A DNA stretch of 33,785 nucleotides from the NCBI GenBank assembly GCA_009785665.1, contig WQVV01000003.1, forward strand, positions 1 to 33,785, read 5' to 3'. Positions 27,357 through 33,785 of this stretch are shown piece after piece; within the stretch, counting starts at the first letter, position 1; every line of letters begins with the position of its first letter. The notes beneath the pieces are model-generated. The model was not told the origin of the DNA. It ran no database searches and worked only from the letters and a program-made list of their open reading frames with translations. Source of the DNA: Defluviitaleaceae bacterium (lineage in GTDB: Bacteria; Bacillota; Clostridia; Lachnospirales; WQUN01). Position numbers and translations under genes: made by a program.

Positions 27357-28187
27357 ATGAAAAAACTAATACTCGGAACAATGGCAGCAATTATTCTCGC
27401 AGGTACGACAACGACTGTATTTGCAAATACAACTCCCTCAACAGCTTCAAACTACCAATATGCACAGCGACAACTAAACATAGTAAATCACGGCATTGTT
27501 ACACCACCAAACGAAAATAGCATATCAAGAGATGAAGCCGCGCAGATTGGCGCAGATGCTTTGGAGAATTTTTTCGGAGCAGACTTGGACGGAATTACCA
27601 TAGGCATGTTCTACCTTGAAAGGGTAAATGCCTACAGCAATACAGGCAACGCACATAATATCGCACACGCTCCACGAGCAATTGAAATCCCTGCAATACC
27701 AAGCACATGGACTGGGTTCATCATGCCAAGTGATGATGCGTTATTTTCAAAGTTTGACTTCATAATAAATGCTGAAACAGGCGAACTTATATCAGCTAGA
27801 TTTTACCCAAGTGCTGCTGAATCGGTTAGTGCGGAAACACAATCTGGCCGTGTAGTTGATTTTGGTGGGTTCGTTGGGTTTGCGCCCAACGCCCAACACA
27901 ATATCGGTTATTCAAGGCTTGCTATGAATACGGTGCAAGAACTAAATATCCTTGAGGGCGAGGCAGAAAAAGCAAGATTACTAACACACATGTTAGGTTC
28001 TGATGTGTTTGGTGTGCCAATAATAACATTTCTGGTAGAGGTGCAATGTGTAGATGGTAAAGCTGTAGTATTGGGCTTTGATGGATTTTTGCATAATGAG
28101 CCAGTGCTTACATCTGTAGAAAGGGAATTTAACCTTCCTAGAGCATGGCGTACACAACAATTTGATTGGGTAGCGGCAGTGGCATAG
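27357..28187 (+). CDS. Secreted protein of unknown function in the sigma/anti-sigma operon
   Basis: Signal peptide MKKLILGTMAAIILAGTTTTVFANT; PepSY/YcdB-like ISRDEAAQIGADALENFFG; 16 bp after the anti-sigma gene; AAAAGGAG SD. Confidence 0.65.
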   Translation: MKKLILGTMAAIILAGTTTTVFANTTPSTASNYQYAQRQLNIVNHGIVTPPNENSISRDEAAQIGADALENFFGADLDGITIGMFYLERVNAYSNTGNAHNIAHAPRAIEIPAIPSTWTGFIMPSDDALFSKFDFIINAETGELISARFYPSAAESVSAETQSGRVVDFGGFVGFAPNAQHNIGYSRLAMNTVQELNILEGEAEKARLLTHMLGSDVFGVPIITFLVEVQCVDGKAVVLGFDGFLHNEPVLTSVEREFNLPRAWRTQQFDWVAAVA

Positions 28188-28259
28188 CCGCATTTCGCCA
28201 ATTACCTGCTACGATATACGTCTCGAAGCCAGTTGCATTTTTTTCCTAGCTGATAAAAA
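28181..28259. repeat. Dispersed repeat copy B, supplying the stop codon of 27357..28187
   Basis: GGCATAGCCGCATTTCGCCAATTACCTGC...TACGTCTCGAAGCCA...TTTCCTAGCTGATAAAAA matches copy A at 15931-16015. Confidence 0.75.
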
Positions 28260-28264
28260 TAAGA

Positions 28265-28300
28265 AAGCCGTCTGCGGATTAAAATTTTCGCAGACGGCTT
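28265..28300 (+). terminator. Terminator hairpin of the sigma operon
   Basis: AAGCCGTCTGCG...CGCAGACGGCTT followed by CCTTTAATTT. Confidence 0.75.
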
Positions 28301-28373
28301 CCTTTAATTTAGCGATTAAAAATGCGATTGACCCAAAAGCATATCATTTTTAATAGGGCAACACGCCTTAAAA

Positions 28374-29939
28374 TTATTTCAACACAACATAAGCCGTCGG
28401 GTGTTCATTATGTGCAATTTTGCGTAGCACACCGTTATCTCTCATGATTCTTACGGGGCTTGTCATTGCTACATCATGGCGTTTAAACCAGCCAACATCT
28501 TTGGCATCTTTTTTCAATGATGTTGGTGTGTGCTGAATTAAAATGTCTGTGCTAATTTCAATCATTTCGCGGGTTTTATCTACTATTGTGCTGGTGACTG
28601 TATCCATAATGGATATTACTTGCCTGTATTGCTCTGCTGTGTAAACAGGTATGCAGGGGCTTAATTTTTCGCCATCTTTTTTTGCCCAGCCGTCTTTTAT
28701 AAACTCTGCAACCTCTAGCATATCGTTTTCGCTGAACCCGTCCACTTTGCCTTTTGCAATGTCAATAAATGTGTTCACCCTGCTTGGGCTATTGAAAAAA
28801 TATCCGAAATCAAGTGGTGCATTTATTGACGAGACGAAAAATTCTATGAATTTCATCATATCGCCGTGTGCGTTACCTTTTCTGGTGGTTAAGCCGCCGC
28901 CCATTCTGTCTTTATAGTCCTCCACGCCTATGATAAATGTTTCAAATCCTGCATACTTTGTTGGATATACGAGATTGAGGCTTTCCTCGTATTTGTTCAA
29001 AACGGCTTGCTCTATAATAAGATGCGTAATGCGCCACCTAAGCAAACTATCGTCTTCGCCGCCTTGATGGAATCCTACGGCTTTAATATCGGAAAGTCGC
29101 TCATCTAAAAATTGCCCGATTATCGTTGCCACTTCCTGTTGCATAGACATGGTTTTGGATTCTACTTCTGTAGCAAAATCCTTTGTAAAAATAACTACCG
29201 CCGTTTCGTATCGCTCGCCTTTTTTAAGCAAAACGCCGCTCTCGCAAAGCTCTTTCAAGTCTTTTTCAAGATACGGAACGGCCACTCCTAGTTGCAAACT
29301 TATTTCCTCCACGGTGCAACGCTCGTAATAGCAGGCAATCAAAATGTTTTGTGCTATCAGATTCTTTTCAAATTCCCCCAAGTTAATTAAACAACCATGC
29401 CCATATGGTGTCAGCATCAACCGACTGGGGTTAAAACTTAAATCACCTTTTGTTCTTTCCATGCTCATGCCCTCCTTCAAAATTTTTCTTGATTTAAAAA
29501 GCAGAAATTTTACCATGCTTTCAGAAAGATTTAGCGATTTTGCAATAGCAGAAACTCTTTCGCCTTTGAAATAGTACAGGATTACAACTTTTCGGTTCTG
29601 CTCGGTTAGCAAGTCAAGTTCGCGATGCAGAAGCATTAAATCATATTCCTTTTCAAGCAATTCGGGCAAAGAAATACTATTGTCCGATATGCTGTCGTTA
29701 AGTTCATATCCAATATGTTTCTTACGTTTTTTGCACCAGTTTTTGTAGACATTGCTGGCTACTGCCCACATAAAACCGTAAAACGCTTTAGAATCACGTA
29801 AATTATGTTGCGCACCCACAAGTTCGAGCAAAATATCTTGCGATAAATCCTCGGCTTCCTCTCTTGTACTTGTGCGAGTACGGCAATACGCAAATATAGA
29901 TTTTGCCGCATTGGCTATTAACTCGTTTGTCTTTTCCAA
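28374..29939 (-). CDS. ECF-like sigma factor with long C-terminal extension (wHTH plus unknown domain)
   Basis: Sigma region 2 (TREEAEDLSQDILLELVGAQHNLRDSKAFYGFMWAVASNVYKNWCKKRKK) and region 4 (LTEQNRKVVILYYFKGERVSAIAKSLNLSESMVKFLLFKSRKILKEG). TTG at 29939 after perfect SD AGGAGGTGA is favoured over the track start at 29999. Confidence 0.8.
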   Translation of the reverse strand: MEKTNELIANAAKSIFAYCRTRTSTREEAEDLSQDILLELVGAQHNLRDSKAFYGFMWAVASNVYKNWCKKRKKHIGYELNDSISDNSISLPELLEKEYDLMLLHRELDLLTEQNRKVVILYYFKGERVSAIAKSLNLSESMVKFLLFKSRKILKEGMSMERTKGDLSFNPSRLMLTPYGHGCLINLGEFEKNLIAQNILIACYYERCTVEEISLQLGVAVPYLEKDLKELCESGVLLKKGERYETAVVIFTKDFATEVESKTMSMQQEVATIIGQFLDERLSDIKAVGFHQGGEDDSLLRWRITHLIIEQAVLNKYEESLNLVYPTKYAGFETFIIGVEDYKDRMGGGLTTRKGNAHGDMMKFIEFFVSSINAPLDFGYFFNSPSRVNTFIDIAKGKVDGFSENDMLEVAEFIKDGWAKKDGEKLSPCIPVYTAEQYRQVISIMDTVTSTIVDKTREMIEISTDILIQHTPTSLKKDAKDVGWFKRHDVAMTSPVRIMRDNGVLRKIAHNEHPTAYVVLK

Positions 29940-30012
29940 AACCTCACCTCCTAGCACATGAAAATTTTTGCTTTCACATAGATAGTGGAAGAAACGCAAA
30001 AATGGTTAGTGA

Positions 30013-30113
30013 TACTTTTTCCGCTAAAACAGTGACATATCCGCCTACGAAAATAGTGCAAATTTGCAGGATTGTTGCGGGGCGGATATGTCACTGTTTT
30101 ATAGGAAAAAGTA
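30013..30113. mobile_element. 101-bp palindromic MITE-like element, copy 1
   Basis: TACTTTTTCCGCTAAAACAGTGACATATCCGCC ... GGCGGATATGTCACTGTTTTATAGGAAAAAGTA; near-perfect 33-bp arms; flanked by TGA/TGA. Confidence 0.85.
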
Positions 30114-30159
30114 TGATTTATTTATGTAAATTTTAACCTTGCGGGAACACTCAATAATG

Positions 30160-30214
30160 AAACTACAAAACCCGATTCGTAGATGAGTTTTCTACTGGTC
30201 GGGTTTTGTAGTTT
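30160..30214 (-). terminator. Terminator hairpin downstream of xylanase
   Basis: AAACTACAAAACCCGA...TCGGGTTTTGTAGTTT, 16-bp perfect arms. Confidence 0.75.
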
Positions 30215-30225
30215 TGATATGTCGT

Positions 30226-32391
30226 TTAGTTTCTGGTGGTTATTACAGTTTCCCCATTTACAGAAATCGTAAATTCTCTTGTTCCTGCGCCTAGGGAATT
30301 TTCAGCGGCAATGGTAAATGTGAAATCGCCCCGTTGGGTTGGTACGCCCACTACTGTACCCGTTGTTGAAACAAGGTTCATACCATCCGGCAAACTGCCC
30401 TCGGTTATATGCCAATGAATGGGAGCATGGTTGTTTTGAGTGGCAGAAAACTGCATACCAATGCCGCGTTCACCAATATCATGCGTTAGAACATTTTCGG
30501 TTACTACAGGCACAGAAATATTCGGCGTGTGATTTTCTAATGATTCAAGTACACTCCAGAACGCTGGCTTTGCTTGCCTATCCATATCGAACAATGCTGG
30601 ACGTTGTGCAAAAGGCCACCTGCGCCATGCGCCTTGTTGCGCGGGCAGGTCTTGCCAAATGAACCAAGTTACACGCTCTATATAGTCTTGGAACTCCAGA
30701 TAAAAATTAAAAATTGTGTAGTACATTTCGGCTTGCTCTTGATACAACGCAGCCAAACCGCCGTTTGGATATAGCTCTGGGTCAATTGTATCTGCAATGC
30801 CGCCGCCTGCAATGTAGACGTTTAATTCAGTAACGCTTATGCGCGCTCCTGTTTCGGCAAAACGAATGATAGAATCACGAACAAGATTGGGGTCAGGCAT
30901 CCAGCCCCGAATGCCTCGGTGCGTCTGCATTCCAATTCCCTCTATAAGCAAGCGACCGTCGTAAAGCTCATGATTGCGCCAACGCTCGTTAATCTCCTCT
31001 ACCATTTGTGCAATAGCTTGACGTTTGCCAGGGGTCTGTTCGTTGTAGTCGTTGTAGTACAGTATTGCAAATGGGTCGTACATTCGCGTAAATTTGAAAG
31101 CGTAGAAAATGTAATCCGAACCGCATTCCCCTGCGTCTATGTCTGCGCCGTTCGCAAATGCATCATACCAAAAAGATGCTTGGTCGCCATCATTTATACC
31201 TCTGCCGTCACGCCGCATATGGTTGCGCCAATTGGGGTTTGCATTCCAAGTACCCAACTGGTCTACGCCCCATATTACCTCGTTTACAACGTCATACGAT
31301 AAAATCTGCCCTGCATAGCGGCTTGCAACCGTACTAATATAACGATGCAAATTATACATTGCCTGTTCGCGGGTAAGAAGATTACCCTCTGCGTCATTGG
31401 TAAGCCAGCGTCGGGATTGGGTATGCCACACAAGTGTATGCCACACCATAGCAAGGTCGTTTTCCTCTGCCCAGTTTACGATATGGTCGGGGGTTTCCCA
31501 GTCGAATTGCCATTCGTCGCGGTCATTGCTAAGCAGAAAACTTACCTTGTGCATATTTGATGCAGTTATCTGGTTATAGTGGTGAAAATATTTTTCCTCG
31601 GTAGAGCGTTCGTTCATTTGCCCGTGGTTGCTCCAAATATTTCCAATCAAAAAGAAATCTTGGAAAGACTCCGCCAATGACGGAAGTGTCAAATCCCAAT
31701 CAAGGATAATCGGAGGTTCGGTGAGTGGGTCGGCATCCAAGTCGATTATGTTTATATCGCCCACGGTTATTCCCGTGAGGGTGATAACAAGGTCGGGACG
31801 CGCATCATCATTTGAAATTACTCTTAAAAATCCAGAAGCAACACCCCACGCTCTAGCGTCATCTGCCCCTGCGTCGTCCCGAGTCCATGAAGCCGACGTT
31901 TGAATACCATGCCATTCCGAACCATCTGGCGAACCCGACAAACCAAGGCCCGTGTTATAAGGTTCGTCGCTTATCGTGGCTGTAATCGTAACAGGATAAG
32001 CCCCAAAACTTTGCTGCAATTGGGCTATGTTTATGCCAATGCCCTGCGTGTTATTGGAACGTCTGGTCAGCGTTAAGCCTTCCTCAGAAATTCCGATTAT
32101 TGCGTCACCTGCGTTTTCCGCGCTAATGTCTACATAACCCAATGCTATGGCTTCTGTCCATGAGAACGGCGGAACAGCCTCCACTAAGTTGACTAAGTTT
32201 ATTTCGCTTGTTGCGACACCATCATCAATATCGCTGACATATGCATCATTGTCTGCCAGCGATACGCCGTCGTCTGTAGATACCACACTGTTGTCTACTG
32301 GCGTTACGTCGCCACAGGCAGATATAGTCATCACTGCCAAAAGCATAAGTACTGCAATAACCTTACAAAATTTTTTTGATACGCTGTTCAT
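30226..32391 (-). CDS. GH10 endo-1,4-beta-xylanase lipoprotein with N-terminal CBM-like region and C-terminal Ig-like domain
   Basis: Lipobox ISAC near N-term; MVWHTLVWHTQSRRWL, SYDVVNEVIW (acid/base), ISVTELNVYI (nucleophile), VTWFIWQDLPAQQGAWRRWP. Confidence 0.93.
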   Translation of the reverse strand: MNSVSKKFCKVIAVLMLLAVMTISACGDVTPVDNSVVSTDDGVSLADNDAYVSDIDDGVATSEINLVNLVEAVPPFSWTEAIALGYVDISAENAGDAIIGISEEGLTLTRRSNNTQGIGINIAQLQQSFGAYPVTITATISDEPYNTGLGLSGSPDGSEWHGIQTSASWTRDDAGADDARAWGVASGFLRVISNDDARPDLVITLTGITVGDINIIDLDADPLTEPPIILDWDLTLPSLAESFQDFFLIGNIWSNHGQMNERSTEEKYFHHYNQITASNMHKVSFLLSNDRDEWQFDWETPDHIVNWAEENDLAMVWHTLVWHTQSRRWLTNDAEGNLLTREQAMYNLHRYISTVASRYAGQILSYDVVNEVIWGVDQLGTWNANPNWRNHMRRDGRGINDGDQASFWYDAFANGADIDAGECGSDYIFYAFKFTRMYDPFAILYYNDYNEQTPGKRQAIAQMVEEINERWRNHELYDGRLLIEGIGMQTHRGIRGWMPDPNLVRDSIIRFAETGARISVTELNVYIAGGGIADTIDPELYPNGGLAALYQEQAEMYYTIFNFYLEFQDYIERVTWFIWQDLPAQQGAWRRWPFAQRPALFDMDRQAKPAFWSVLESLENHTPNISVPVVTENVLTHDIGERGIGMQFSATQNNHAPIHWHITEGSLPDGMNLVSTTGTVVGVPTQRGDFTFTIAAENSLGAGTREFTISVNGETVITTRN

Positions 32392-32425
32392 AAAGCATCT
32401 CCTTTTTGTTGTTTTATGGATTTTT

Positions 32426-33455
32426 TTAATAGCCTATTTTTGCCGCAAGATTAACAGCCGTTATTATAGGAAGCGCAGGCGACGCTACTTGGTTGAAATC
32501 GCCTGCAAAAAACAAACCGCTTGTAGTATGATAAAACGCAAACGACCCAGTTGCACCGCTATGCCCCAGTAATTCGCCTTTCCCCTTAAAAAGTGCTAAA
32601 GGTGTACCCAACTGTATTCGCACATGTCCTCCGCCGTAATGTGCGCCGCACATAGTTAATCCCATTCTACCATAGTGCGATAATTTTGCTAATGCATTTT
32701 CGGGGAGCAACCCGCCACAGAAAAATGCTTTCAGAAAAATCATTAGTTCACTAGCAGTAGTCATACCATCACCACTTCCGCTTGCCGCCATCATGGCGTT
32801 GGGGCGATGCATTGATTTTTCTTTGTAATAGGCGTTGGTCATAAAATCATCTTTGCTAATTGGCAAATATGTTTTTGTAAGCCCCAAAGGATTAAATATC
32901 CATTCCCTGCAAACTTGCGCCAAGGGCTTTTCTGTTATGTTTTCAATTATTTTGCCTAGTATGCTAAAGTTTGTATCAGAGTAGTTGGTTCTGGCATCTG
33001 GGGCAAAATATCGCTTTTCTTCCTTAATGCTTTCTATCTTTTCCTCGAAAGACAAAAATATATCGTTGTCAATAAAGATTTTCTTATCCCTTCCATTCCC
33101 TAGCCAATCGGGTATTCCGCTGGTTTGAAATAGCAAATTCGAGATTTTAAGTTCGCTAGAATAGTCAACACCTTTGAAAATATGCAAACCATTCATAACA
33201 GCCGCATCAAGATATTTGCTAATTGAATCATCAAGTGAAAGTTTATTTTGTTGTTCCAAAATCATTAAACACGTTGTAGTAAACATTTTGCCAATACTTG
33301 CGGTAAACATTGGAGAATCAGCATTTCTGCCGCCATATCCCATACCAACTGAATAATCACCTTCCATATTTTCAACAAGCAACACCGCTTCATATATTGA
33401 CTTGGAATGTGTTGCTTTGTTGAATATTTTCTCAATAACTTGTTCGTTGTTCATG
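32426..33455 (-). CDS. Serine hydrolase, beta-lactamase class C/DD-peptidase-like family
   Basis: TASIGKMFT (SxxK), NYSDTNFSILGKIIE (YSD/N), GHSGATGSFAF (HxG); ATG 33455 (MNNEQVIEKIF) with SD GGGGAGG. Confidence 0.85.
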
Positions 33456-33515
33456 TTAATCCTCCCCTTGCGTAGAGTATATCGCATGGTTAAGATGAAT
33501 ACAATCCAGCAACTA

Positions 33516-33616
33516 TACTTTTTCCGCTAAAACAGTGACACATCTGCCCTATGAAAATAGTGCAAACTTGCAGGGTTGTTGTTGGGCGGATATGTCGCTG
33601 TTTTATAGGAAAAGTA
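33516..33616. mobile_element. 101-bp palindromic MITE-like element, copy 2
   Basis: TACTTTTTCCGCTAAAACAGTGACACATCTGCC...GGGCGGATATGTCGCTGTTTTATAGGAAAAGTA; highly similar to copy 1, same orientation. Confidence 0.85.
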
Positions 33617-33785
33617 TTAGAAAAAGACAATGAACCAATCTTTTTAAGACCTTGTCATTTTAATGTATACTGAGTGCAAGTTAAGAGGAACAACCGTTGT
33701 AACAATTACATTAACCAGCTCTAGCGACAAACAGTAGCCCTGTCCCTGCGGAAATTCTGGCTCTGGTGCTAAGCGTTGCAGTGGT

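Noticed and set aside
33644-33785. Possible 3' end of a minus-strand CDS (...QRLAPEPEFPQGQGYCLSLELVNVIVTTVVPLNLHSVYIKMTRS)
   Set aside because: Only about 46 open codons at the window edge, and an alternative frame is also plausible; not enough sequence to support a call.
1-33785. CRISPR arrays, tRNA/rRNA genes, prophage
   Set aside because: No regularly spaced direct repeats, tRNA/rRNA signatures or phage structural genes were noticed on either strand.

Overview
The window looks like a chromosomal segment from a flagellated, probably endospore-forming Clostridia-type Firmicute. The core genes I can recognise are mnmE, mnmG, rsmG and spoIIE. The rest is a surface-protein region and an accessory region with several small palindromic mobile elements. 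The strongest observation is missing from the supplied ORF track because its frame runs off the left edge. On the minus strand, from 2348 down to the window start, there is a stop-free frame of 782 codons. It begins with a textbook flagellin N-terminal D0/D1 domain and continues into about 12 glycine-rich 'A-[AG]-I-G-G-G' repeats, giving a flagellin whose variable region is replaced by a putative beta-solenoid/adhesin-like domain. Two giant secreted Fn3-like proteins (1586 and 1992 aa) lie immediately upstream on the same strand. Other notable observations: (i) a higB-like toxin split by a 162-bp MITE with 23-bp perfect TIRs and a TTA target duplication, where removing the MITE restores the frame exactly; (ii) a ~126-bp duplication of the mnmE promoter/RBS region in which one copy carries an extra 60-bp perfect-TIR hairpin, giving natural empty and filled sites; (iii) an in-frame double-palindrome insertion in mnmG; (iv) 101-bp TACTTTTTCC...GGAAAAAGTA palindromic elements flanking a xylanase/serine-hydrolase block, plus a fragment upstream of the flagellin; (v) an ~80-bp repeat at two gene 3' ends; (vi) a spoIIE promoter candidate with the unusual 21-bp spacer; (vii) an ECF sigma factor with a ~330-aa C-terminal extension. 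I found no tRNA, rRNA or CRISPR array. All family calls come from reading motifs by eye; no database search was run.
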